From JAGORY01 sp964517585 (lineage in GTDB: Bacteria > Patescibacteriota > Gracilibacteria > Peribacterales > Peribacteraceae), in the NCBI GenBank assembly GCA_964517585.1, contig CAZFCB010000034.1, positions 1 through 13,180 on the forward strand: 13,180 nt of DNA. The letters are read 5' to 3'. The translations under genes were made by a program, and so were the position numbers. The notes beneath the pieces were generated by a model. It ran no database searches, had not been told where the DNA came from, and saw only the letters and a program-made list of their open reading frames with translations. Positions 1 through 6,319 of this stretch are shown piece by piece. Every line of letters begins with the position of its first letter. Positions within the stretch are counted from its first letter, which is position 1.

Positions 1-95
1 AAAAAAGAGTAAGCGAGTAGAAGGTAGAAGGTAATAAAATTATTTTCTACCAACTACTCGCTACCTTCTTCCACCTCCCCCTATCCTCTTCACCT
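1..95. repeat. Palindromic heptad-repeat region at the left edge
   Basis: GCGAGTAG (13-20) is the reverse complement of CTACTCGC (54-61), and GGTAGAA (23-29) of TTCTACC (45-51). Only a 2x2 mismatch interrupts the stem, and the loop is an A/T-rich 15 bases. Both arms have a period of seven: AAGGTAG AAGGTAA on the left and CAACTAC TCGCTAC CTTCTTC on the right, fading into pyrimidine-rich sequence up to about 95. It could fold in RNA and may sit at the end of an upstream gene outside the window. There is no clean T-tract, so I do not call it a terminator. It resembles the seven-base arrays found after purN and inside carA. Confidence 0.6.
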
Positions 96-117
96 CAAAC
101 TACCTATTCTTCTTTCC

Positions 118-2613
118 ATGGACGCCTGCACCATCATCACAGGTAACTTCCTTGCCTCTGCACGTACGCTCGTAGAGTCCTATAGGAAGTATCATTCCGG
201 AGGGCGGTTCTTCGTACTCATTATTGATGAGCCAGACGGATGTGATCTCACGAAAGAAAATTTCACGGTGATCCAAGCGAGTGAACTTGGCATTGTGGAT
301 TTCCCAGCGCTCTCCATGCTCTATGGAGCATACGAACTCAGTATGGCACTGAGACCGGTTTTCCTTCTGCATCTTCAGGAACAATATGGATCGATGAAAA
401 CAGTATTTCTCGACTCGGATCTTTTCTTCACAGGTAGCCTAGAACAAGCAGATGCGCTCCTTGATCATCACTCTATTCTTCTGACGCCGAGTTTCTTCAG
501 TCCAATCCCCGAAGACGGATACTTTCCGAGCGACCGAGATTTTTTGGCAGCTGGCATCTTCAATGGAGGATTCTTTGCGTGTAAACAGTGTAATGAAACT
601 CGCCGCATTCTTCTGTGGCTTTCTGAACGCCTTAGAAAATATGCATTTTACCGACCTGAGGAATCCATGTTTGGAGACCAAAAGTGGCTCGACCTTCTTC
701 CTGCTGTCACCACTGAGCTACATATTCTCAGGCATCTCGGATACAACGTGTCCCACTGGAACCTGCATGAACGCGCACTGACTGAAAAAAATGGTCGGCT
801 CTACGCAAACGCAGAACCACTTATTTTCTATCACTTCAGCGGATTCAAACCATCGACAAACCCCGTACTGTCTTGCCATCAAAACCGCTTCTCATTGGAA
901 ACATTGCCTGAGCTCAAGGCACTCGTACATGAATATAATGCCGCACTGATGCGCAATGGTTATGACAAGATCAGTCAACGTCCGTACTCGTTTGGATCAT
1001 GTGCACATGGCACCTGCATCAGTCCGATTATTCGACGCGTGTATGAATGCATCGGAGGTGCAGAAAAATTTCCAAACCCTTGGAGTGTAGACTCTGGTTC
1101 GTTCTATGAATGGCTCATTGCAAACGAAAACCTCTTCGGATCACACACTGGAATAACGAATCTACATCGGATGATTTGGCGACTTTCTACGGAAGCTCAG
1201 GCCGCCTTTCCAAAACCAGAGTCACGAGACATAGCAGGGTTCAGTGGATGGATTCTCCGTGACAGAGCACGAGAGCTGAACCTTGATCCGGTATTCACAC
1301 AGAGCCTGAAGAAATATGTACAAGAAGAAAAACGAACGAGCGAGAAACAATGGAAACTGTTGCTAAGGAAACGGCATACGTGTGAGGCGTACCAACAATT
1401 CACGCGAATCGTGAAACGCATCATCGGACGTCGGCTGTATAACAGATGGAAACCACAACGTAATCCTGCTGACATTTTGCGATACACCATGCATCTTGAT
1501 GGTCAGTACGTACGAACCGAAGGAGTCAATCTTCTCTCGAGCATGAGCGGTAAAACGGGTATTGCTGAAGGAGCGAGAGGACTTGCGGAAGCTCTGCGAT
1601 CCGCAGGAATTCCGATGCGTCATATTGATTCTCGAGCGACGCCAGGAAGACAACTTCGTGCTGTCACTCGTGAAAACGAACGCATATACGATACGACTCT
1701 CGTTGTCGGTGGGTTAGAAGAAATCAGGATGTCCCAGAGAGAAGAACGAGGCCGAATTATTGGATACATTCCGTGGGAACTGTGTGCCTTTCCTCATGCC
1801 TATAGAAAACTTCTCGAAACATTCGATGAAGTATGGACGCTCAGTCGGTTTTCCGCCGAGGCTCTCTCAGGCGGCCTGAGCATTCCGGTGATCCGCATGC
1901 CTCTTGCAGTTGACGTACAAAACTATTCAAACAAACAAAGGGCAGACTTTGGCATTCCAAGAAACGCATATGTCTTTCTGTTCACATTCGATTTTCACAG
2001 TGCGATGGAGCGAAAGAATCCGGAAGGATTGATCAAAAGTTTTGTACAATCTTTTGCGCACAATAAAAACATTTTTCTCGTCATTCATGGCGTACACAGT
2101 TCAGACTTTCCAAGCGATGTATCGATACTTAAATCCACGATAGATGGATATGATAATATCATGCTGCATACACACTACGTGTCGCGACCCGATCTTCTGG
2201 CACTCCTACGATGCGCTGACTGCTTTGTGTCATTGCACCGTTCGGAAGGATTCGGTCTCGCTATCGCAGAATCCATGGCGCTTGGCATTCCCGTGATTGC
2301 CACAGACTACGGCGGCAGCACAGATTTTCTGACGAATGAAACAGGATATCCGGTACCGTACTCGCTCACGACACTCAATAAGAATATTGGACCATATCCT
2401 GCTGGAGCGCTTTGGGCAGAACCAGATACTGATCATGCTTCAGAGCTCATGAGAAAAATAATCGAGAATCCCGAGGAAGTTACGGCAAAAGCACATACGG
2501 CAAAAAAGCTCATGCAAACGGAATACTCCTTGCAAGCAATCGGGCAGCGTATGAAAGAGCGTCTTCTTATTTTGAGAGACGCTCCAACGTCATCGAAGAG
2601 ATCATCACCCTAG
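118..2613 (+). CDS. Bifunctional glycosyltransferase (GT-A domain fused to GT4-type GT-B domain)
   Basis: 831-aa protein with two catalytic modules and no signal peptide or membrane helix, so probably cytoplasmic and acting on a polysaccharide or glycolipid precursor. The N-terminal part (about 1-275) looks like a GT-A nucleotide-sugar transferase. It has a DSD metal-binding motif at 99-101 in FLDSDLFF, an NGGFF turn at 149-153, GDQKWLDLLP at 187-195 and YHFSGFKP at 238-245. Residues about 290-450 form a linker region rich in aromatic and charged residues. The C-terminal part (about 465-820) is a GT4-like GT-B fold: GIAEGARGLAEAL near 481-493, YIPWELCAFP at 550-559, and HRSEGFGLAIAESMALG at 707-723, whose two Glu (710, 718) match the usual EX7E motif. 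No Shine-Dalgarno is visible; TATTCT (105-110) lies 7 bases before the ATG. Donor sugars and acceptor cannot be read from sequence. The gene converges on the zinc-ribbon gene. Confidence 0.92.
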   Translation: MDACTIITGNFLASARTLVESYRKYHSGGRFFVLIIDEPDGCDLTKENFTVIQASELGIVDFPALSMLYGAYELSMALRPVFLLHLQEQYGSMKTVFLDSDLFFTGSLEQADALLDHHSILLTPSFFSPIPEDGYFPSDRDFLAAGIFNGGFFACKQCNETRRILLWLSERLRKYAFYRPEESMFGDQKWLDLLPAVTTELHILRHLGYNVSHWNLHERALTEKNGRLYANAEPLIFYHFSGFKPSTNPVLSCHQNRFSLETLPELKALVHEYNAALMRNGYDKISQRPYSFGSCAHGTCISPIIRRVYECIGGAEKFPNPWSVDSGSFYEWLIANENLFGSHTGITNLHRMIWRLSTEAQAAFPKPESRDIAGFSGWILRDRARELNLDPVFTQSLKKYVQEEKRTSEKQWKLLLRKRHTCEAYQQFTRIVKRIIGRRLYNRWKPQRNPADILRYTMHLDGQYVRTEGVNLLSSMSGKTGIAEGARGLAEALRSAGIPMRHIDSRATPGRQLRAVTRENERIYDTTLVVGGLEEIRMSQREERGRIIGYIPWELCAFPHAYRKLLETFDEVWTLSRFSAEALSGGLSIPVIRMPLAVDVQNYSNKQRADFGIPRNAYVFLFTFDFHSAMERKNPEGLIKSFVQSFAHNKNIFLVIHGVHSSDFPSDVSILKSTIDGYDNIMLHTHYVSRPDLLALLRCADCFVSLHRSEGFGLAIAESMALGIPVIATDYGGSTDFLTNETGYPVPYSLTTLNKNIGPYPAGALWAEPDTDHASELMRKIIENPEEVTAKAHTAKKLMQTEYSLQAIGQRMKERLLILRDAPTSSKRSSP

Positions 2614-2829
2614 AAGGGTGCCGTCATTCTGTCCGTTCGAGTAGCCTTTGCGGAACAAAGGCGTATGGAGAACGTAACGGAATAATACCTCTCGATACGC
2701 TCTGCAGCGGCTGAGCTACTCGAAGTGACAGTATGAAGAGGATAAACGCACAGTATCAACACTCTTTGTACAAATCACCCTACAACGAACGTCAGTCATA
2801 GCTATGTGACAGTGAAAGAGGAAAAATAT
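2614..2829. other. Convergent intergenic gap with a pair of palindromic units
   Basis: This gap between two convergent genes contains no credible ORF. Its left half is filled by the inverted pair of palindromic repeats described separately. The right half is A-rich and holds one further perfect 10-base palindrome (CATAGCTATG, near 2796-2805). No hairpin followed by a clear T-run is seen for either gene, so the palindromes may themselves serve as the transcript ends. Confidence 0.6.
2629..2731. repeat. Inverted pair of palindromic units, family A
   Basis: The first unit (2629-2673) reads CTGTC..TTCGAGTAGC, then an inner hairpin CTTTG-cggaa-CAAAG (2645-2659 region), then GCGTATGGAGAAC. The second (2690-2731) is its inverse: TCTCGATACGC, an inner hairpin GCTC..CAG-cgg-CTGAGC, then GCTACTCGAAGTGACAG. 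The outer 17-base arms match at 15 positions and the GCGTATSGAGA arms at 10 of 11. Conserved outer arms with different but still self-complementary centres are typical of REP-like mobile palindromes. The same family recurs at 5440-5566. Confidence 0.75.
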
Positions 2830-3192
2830 TTACGCCTTTTTCTCTTTCTTTTCTCCAAACTCTTTGAAAAGATTCTGGAACGATCCGTCGTACGCTCCGA
2901 GTGCTGACCTGAGTGTATGCATGTCATCTTCGCTCAACGAAAGAGTAGACGACGCGTTGAGAAGTGATGTTTCCTCATCAGAAAGATTTGTCACGGCTTG
3001 TTCTGCGAGGTTCACATGCAAAACAATGAACGCCGTGCAACTCTCACACTTCAGCTGAAGAAGCATAAAATTATCACTCGCAAGCTTAATGGAGGGAAAA
3101 TCCACATCCACTCGCGTGCCGCATTGCGGGCAACGCATCTGCTCTCGGATGCGCGTGAGTATTTGGTGCAGAGAATGAGGATTGAAATCCAT
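2830..3192 (-). CDS. Small zinc-ribbon protein of unknown function
   Basis: 120-aa protein with one recognisable feature, a four-cysteine zinc ribbon: CPQC at 21-24 and CESC at 49-52, separated by 24 residues rich in hydrophobic and beta-forming positions. The rest is helical and acidic and ends in a Lys-rich tail (EKKEKKA). No enzymatic motif, signal peptide or membrane segment is visible; zinc-ribbon proteins of this size usually bind nucleic acid or protein, but no specific role can be inferred. I chose the ATG at 3192 because a TATACT -10 box lies 7 bases upstream, leaving essentially no leader; the tandem ATG at 3195 is also possible, and an in-frame extension to 3231 would run through the promoter. 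It is divergent from the membrane-protein gene and convergent with the glycosyltransferase gene. Confidence 0.75.
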   Translation of the reverse strand: MDFNPHSLHQILTRIREQMRCPQCGTRVDVDFPSIKLASDNFMLLQLKCESCTAFIVLHVNLAEQAVTNLSDEETSLLNASSTLSLSEDDMHTLRSALGAYDGSFQNLFKEFGEKKEKKA

Positions 3193-3199
3193 CATGATC

Positions 3200-3205
3200 A
3201 GTATA
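3200..3205 (-). promoter_or_regulatory. Probable -10 box for the zinc-ribbon gene, leaderless arrangement
   Basis: On the - strand the hexamer TATACT lies 7 bases before the ATG at 3192. This places the expected transcription start at or within one base of the start codon. The -35 region is weak (TGACGA-like), and no Shine-Dalgarno could fit. Confidence 0.45.
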
Positions 3206-3332
3206 GCAAAAACGTGTTTCGTCGTCATCAAGTTAGGACACGAGTTTGTCCTTCTATCAATGCATACTTGAGTTGCTTAGAGAGCAAGCACATTTCTATC
3301 ACGACTGCAAAAGAAACGGTAGGATAAGTTGC

Positions 3333-4019
3333 ATGACTCCTAAAAAATCCCGCACGAAGAACCCGAAAAAGAAAGCTCCAACTGTCCGCAAGGCAGCATT
3401 GAGGACTATAGCTCGCCCTGCAATACAGAGCGTCAAAACATCGAAAGCCGTGAATGTGAAAGCCGTGCAAAAGCCTCTGACGACAAAAAAGCCGCGCCGT
3501 CTCCACCTCGGTATGCACCTCATCATTGCGGGTTCTGCAATCTGCGTGATGCTCCTCCTCGGAGTCATCGAACGTAATACGTTTGCAACTAAAGAAGGTA
3601 ATGCTTCGGAAGCAATTCCGGTCACGATCGGGCTTGAACACTCTGCGCCACTTTCTTTGTCAGTACTCTTTGCAAAAAAAGATAACGCTGGCTACGTGTC
3701 CATTACGAATCAGTCGAGCGAAACAATTCACCTCAACCTTCCCTCAACGTGGAACCGTACCGAAGTCACGGGTGCGAGTCTAAAAGACGTTGCTCAGGAC
3801 ATTCCGGTTTTCGGATTCTCACGCTGGACGCTTCCGGGTCATGCTGGGATGAAACTCCTCATGCCTGCGGCGCCGGCAGCCGTCTTCTTCGATTCAGTCT
3901 CTGCATCAACGGCAGCCATCGACCTCAAGACAATCGACCTTACGACACTTACCGTGTCGAACAAAGTCGTACTCGTTCAAAAGCAGACACTGGTTCCGCT
4001 CTGGATCGGAAACGAGTAA
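3333..4019 (+). CDS. Single-pass membrane protein with basic N-terminal tail
   Basis: 228-aa protein not recognised as a known family. Residues 1-57 are very rich in Lys, Arg, Ala and Pro (KKSRTKNPKKKAPTVRK at the start), giving a strongly positive cytoplasmic tail reminiscent of histone H1-like sequence. Residues about 58-79 form one hydrophobic helix (HLIIAGSAICVMLLLGVI). About 150 residues follow, presumably outside the membrane. Their alternating pattern (YVSITNQSSETIHLNL near 121-136) suggests a beta-sandwich domain. The positive-inside rule supports N-in, C-out. I chose the ATG at 3333 over an in-frame ATG at 3246: AGGA (3321-3324) lies 8 bases before it, and the extra 29 residues look non-coding and would overlap the divergent promoter region. 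It ends 15 bases before the CofE-like gene and probably shares its transcript. Confidence 0.75.
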   Translation: MTPKKSRTKNPKKKAPTVRKAALRTIARPAIQSVKTSKAVNVKAVQKPLTTKKPRRLHLGMHLIIAGSAICVMLLLGVIERNTFATKEGNASEAIPVTIGLEHSAPLSLSVLFAKKDNAGYVSITNQSSETIHLNLPSTWNRTEVTGASLKDVAQDIPVFGFSRWTLPGHAGMKLLMPAAPAAVFFDSVSASTAAIDLKTIDLTTLTVSNKVVLVQKQTLVPLWIGNE

Positions 4020-4022
4020 AGG

Positions 4023-4028
4023 TATACT
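4023..4028 (+). promoter_or_regulatory. Possible -10 box directly before the CofE-like gene
   Basis: TATACT lies 6 bases before the ATG at 4035, in the 15-base gap after the preceding stop. The -35 region inside the upstream gene is weak. It would produce a leaderless mRNA. Read-through from the upstream gene is equally possible. Confidence 0.4.
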
Positions 4029-4034
4029 GACAGC

Positions 4035-4787
4035 ATGCAGATTCTCGCAATCCCGACTCCCGTGCTTCATCATGGCTCTGATCTAGGTTTGGAGATCATG
4101 AAAAACACACGACTCGAAAAAGGTGACATTGTTGTCATTTCGTCGAAAGTCGTAGCAACTGTGGAACAATCTGCACTCAGCCTTTCAACATTCACACCAT
4201 CTGCAAAAGCTTTGGCACTTTCTGCGACCTGCAATCAGGATCCGCGGTTCACGGAATTTGTCCTCCAGGAAACGAAACGTATGAATGGATGCGTCGTTGG
4301 TGTCTCTCCACATGTACTTCTGACCTCGCTGAAGCCATCTGGTATGACATGCGGTCGCATTCTGTGTCCGAATGCGGGAGCTGATCTATCCAATGTTGAA
4401 GAACATTCAGTCATCGGTTGGCCTCATGACCCCGTGGTATCCGCACAAAAACTGCGGCGCGTACTCGGTACGCCAGTCATCATCTCAGATTCCTGTTGTG
4501 TCATCGGTCGCCGTGGCGTGATTGCATACGCTCTTGTATGTGCAGGGGTCGATCCACAGCGTAGTGAGATAGGAAAAAAAGATCTGTTCGGAAAAACCAT
4601 GCGACTCACAGAGGAAGCAGTCGCAGACCAGTTGGCAACCGCTGCTAATGCTGTCATGGGAAACTCTGCACAGTCCATTCCTGCTGCGGTCATCCGAAAT
4701 GCAGGGATCCCCTCTTCTGATTTCTTGGGTTGGGTCGATGGGATGTCTATGGAAGAAGATCTGTTCCAAGGAATTCTGAAAGCCTGA
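4035..4787 (+). CDS. CofE-like gamma-glutamyl ligase family protein
   Basis: 250-aa protein, the usual size for the coenzyme F420-0:L-glutamate ligase (CofE) fold. In F420-making organisms CofE adds gamma-linked glutamate to F420-0 using GTP. Family features seen: GDIVVISSK at 30-38, NAGADLSNV at 113-121, DPVVSAQKLR at 132-141, VIISDS at 148-153, RRGVIAYALVCAG at 159-171, and VADQLATAANAVMG at 196-209. Asp117 and Asp152 are in the right places for metal ligands. One oddity: the segment after the second Asp, usually DTFGRPWR-like in this family, reads DSCCVIGRR here, so nucleotide or substrate handling may differ. No other F420 gene is in the window. CofE homologues without the pathway are known from candidate-phyla bacteria, so a different gamma-glutamylation or amide-forming role is plausible. 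purN follows after 12 bases. Confidence 0.85.
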   Translation: MQILAIPTPVLHHGSDLGLEIMKNTRLEKGDIVVISSKVVATVEQSALSLSTFTPSAKALALSATCNQDPRFTEFVLQETKRMNGCVVGVSPHVLLTSLKPSGMTCGRILCPNAGADLSNVEEHSVIGWPHDPVVSAQKLRRVLGTPVIISDSCCVIGRRGVIAYALVCAGVDPQRSEIGKKDLFGKTMRLTEEAVADQLATAANAVMGNSAQSIPAAVIRNAGIPSSDFLGWVDGMSMEEDLFQGILKA

Positions 4788-4799
4788 TACTCTTCTCGT

Positions 4800-5387
4800 A
4801 TGAAATTTGTCGTTCTGTCCTCATCTCGCGGCACGGTTCTGAAAGCAGTTCTTGATTGTCTGAAGCAAGGCGACGTCACGGCCAAGTGCCTTGGGCTTGT
4901 AACAGACAAGAAAGAGCGTGGATGTGTACGCTTGGCAAAATCATACGGGATTCCTCTTGAGATCATCGAGATGCAGAAAGATGAACCACGGAGCGCGTAT
5001 GACAAACGTCTTGATGCTGCGATCACGAAACTGTCTGGAGGACAGGATGTTGTCATTGCCTGCATGGGATGGAAGTGGATTCTCAGTCCGGAATTCGTCG
5101 GTCGACGAAAAAATACAATGATCAACGTTCATCCGTCACTCTTGCCGCGTCACCCAGGCGCACATGCTCACGATTTGGTCCTCGCAGCAAAAGATACCGA
5201 GTCTGGGATGACGATTCACGTGATCGATGATGGAGTGGATACTGGGAAAATACTACTCCAAAAATCGTGCCCCGTTTTTCCCGATGACACCGTAGAGACA
5301 TTGAAAGCTCGAGTTCAAGAGCTCGAATGTGAGTGGTATCCGAAGGTACTACAGATGATTGAGGAAGGAGAGATGAAACTTCCGTAA
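4800..5387 (+). CDS. purN: Phosphoribosylglycinamide formyltransferase
   Basis: 195-aa protein with the folate-dependent formyltransferase fold. PurN transfers the formyl group of 10-formyltetrahydrofolate to glycinamide ribonucleotide, the third step of purine synthesis, in the cytosol. The catalytic triad is visible: Asn109 and His111 in INVHPSLLP, and Asp147 in DDGVDTG. The C-terminal pattern (CPVFPDDTVETLKARV, then EWYPKVL) matches PurN well. The N-terminal phosphate-binding loop is SSSRGTVLKAV at 7-17, compared with the common GxGSNLQA, which is a moderate divergence. Length is close to the usual 190-215. GATACT (4786-4791), overlapping the preceding stop, lies 8 bases before the ATG, so either co-transcription or a leaderless start is possible. 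No other purine genes are adjacent. A related formyltransferase acting on another substrate is the alternative. Confidence 0.9.
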   Translation: MKFVVLSSSRGTVLKAVLDCLKQGDVTAKCLGLVTDKKERGCVRLAKSYGIPLEIIEMQKDEPRSAYDKRLDAAITKLSGGQDVVIACMGWKWILSPEFVGRRKNTMINVHPSLLPRHPGAHAHDLVLAAKDTESGMTIHVIDDGVDTGKILLQKSCPVFPDDTVETLKARVQELECEWYPKVLQMIEEGEMKLP

Positions 5388-5403
5388 ACACTGAGCTGTA
5401 AAA

Positions 5404-5420
5404 AGTGGAAAGTGGAAAGT
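5404..5420 (+). repeat. Short heptamer array (AGTGGAA, two copies plus a partial)
   Basis: AGTGGAA occurs twice in tandem and is followed by AGT, starting 17 bases after the purN stop. The reverse complement of this heptamer (TTCCACT, in phase ACTTTCC) is repeated four times inside carA at 6549-6576. A lone copy lies in the carA-flavoprotein junction at 6312-6318. Confidence 0.7.
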
Positions 5421-5439
5421 TTGACAGTCGGCAAAGAAT

Positions 5440-5566
5440 CACTTCTCGATACGCGTTCTCGAAGAACGCTACTCGAAGTGACAAAATAGCTTCGGAGTTC
5501 TGAAGAATCAGCATTTATTATTGTCAGTTCGAGTAGCCTAAGCCACAGCGAAGGCGTATCGAGAAC
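5440..5566. repeat. Inverted pair of palindromic units, family A (second locus)
   Basis: Unit one (5440-5483) is TTCTCGATACGC, an inner hairpin GTTCT-cga-AGAAC (5455-5467), then GCTACTCGAAGTGACA. Unit two (5521-5566) is inverted: TTGTCAGTTCGAGTAGC, a variable centre, then GCGTATCGAGAAC. The cores are those of the 2629-2731 locus, but the two units are arranged in the opposite order. Each unit can also fold by itself, with TCGA and GC steps around an internal TAC/TAC loop. Confidence 0.75.
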
Positions 5567-5594
5567 TAGGGAACTGCACGGAATTCTCTTCCGA

Positions 5595-6311
5595 TCAAAT
5601 ATACCCCTCCGCATGCAGCCTTGTTTTTGGAATATTGAAATCGTTGAGACACGTCTCTTTCACATCTTTCACCATATCTGGTGCACCACAGATGTACACG
5701 CCAGCGTCAGGTTGTGCTGTCAGCATGTGCGGGAGATGCTGCTGCACACGACCACGAAGTCCCGTCCATAATTTTTCATCACCGCTGAGCACTGGATGAA
5801 ACGTGAAGTTTTTGTGGATAGCTGCAAGACGCTCAAATTCTTCCTTCCAAAAAAAGTCTACGATATTGCGAACGCCAAACAACAAGTGTAATGGCCGTGG
5901 ATCTTTTTTCTCCTCTAGCATGTAGATGACCTGACTCCGAAAAGGAGCAACTCCTGCACCCGTTGCTACGAAGATGTGTGCTGGATCGGTTTCTCTCAGT
6001 AAAAATAATCCGAATGCTCCTTGCATGCGAACACTGCTACCTTCCTGCAACAGAGTTTCGATCCATATACTCGCCCTTCCTCCGGCCTTTAGTTTCACAC
6101 AAAACAGGAGATCTTCTTCATCCGGTGCTGATGCAATGGAATACGCTCGTGTCTGGATATTTGCTTCGTCATCAACAAGGGGAACATCGAAAAGCACAAA
6201 TTGTCCTGCCTTGAATGTCATACCTTCGGGGCGAGTGAAACGTAGTTCGTACACACCTGGCGCAATGAGCGCCTTCTTTGTGCAGACGACGGTGTATGCG
6301 GGGGTGGGCAT
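5595..6311 (-). CDS. Ferredoxin-NADP reductase-type flavoprotein
   Basis: 238-aa oxidoreductase made of an FAD-binding beta-barrel and an NAD(P)-binding domain; such proteins pass electrons between NAD(P)H and a ferredoxin, flavodoxin or other partner. Visible motifs: the FAD-binding RAYSIAS at 55-61, the pyrophosphate-binding GTGAGVAPFRS in the second domain (residues 118-126 and flanks), and CGAPDMV at 208-214. The C-terminus EGYI carries an aromatic near the end, as in bacterial FNR-type reductases. No 2Fe-2S domain or Cys cluster is present. This argues against PyrK, the electron-transfer subunit of dihydroorotate dehydrogenase, although its position after the pyrimidine gene carA makes that worth testing. 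It starts 8 bases after the carA stop with no Shine-Dalgarno and is almost certainly co-transcribed. Its electron partner is not visible here. Confidence 0.9.
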   Translation of the reverse strand: MPTPAYTVVCTKKALIAPGVYELRFTRPEGMTFKAGQFVLFDVPLVDDEANIQTRAYSIASAPDEEDLLFCVKLKAGGRASIWIETLLQEGSSVRMQGAFGLFLLRETDPAHIFVATGAGVAPFRSQVIYMLEEKKDPRPLHLLFGVRNIVDFFWKEEFERLAAIHKNFTFHPVLSGDEKLWTGLRGRVQQHLPHMLTAQPDAGVYICGAPDMVKDVKETCLNDFNIPKTRLHAEGYI

Positions 6312-6319
6312 AGTGGAAA

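Larger units (their letters stand above)
5388..5594. other. Convergent intergenic gap, mostly repeats
   Basis: The gap between the convergent purN and flavoprotein genes holds no credible ORF. It contains a heptamer array at 5404-5420 and the inverted palindrome pair at 5440-5566. I see no hairpin with a clean T-tract for either gene. Confidence 0.6.

Noticed and set aside
2690..2731. Insertion sequence ends
   Set aside because: The inverted pairs enclose only a few tens of bases, with no transposase frame between them and no clear target-site duplication.
3228..3641. Two - strand frames (137 and 108 codons) opposite the membrane-protein gene
   Set aside because: Both are mirror images of the Lys/Arg/Ala-rich coding sequence, and the + strand frame has the transmembrane pattern and ribosome-site support.
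4424..5125. 233-codon open frame on the - strand opposite the CofE-like gene and purN
   Set aside because: It overlaps two well-supported genes, spans their junction and has a low-complexity Arg/Ser-rich translation with no recognisable motif.
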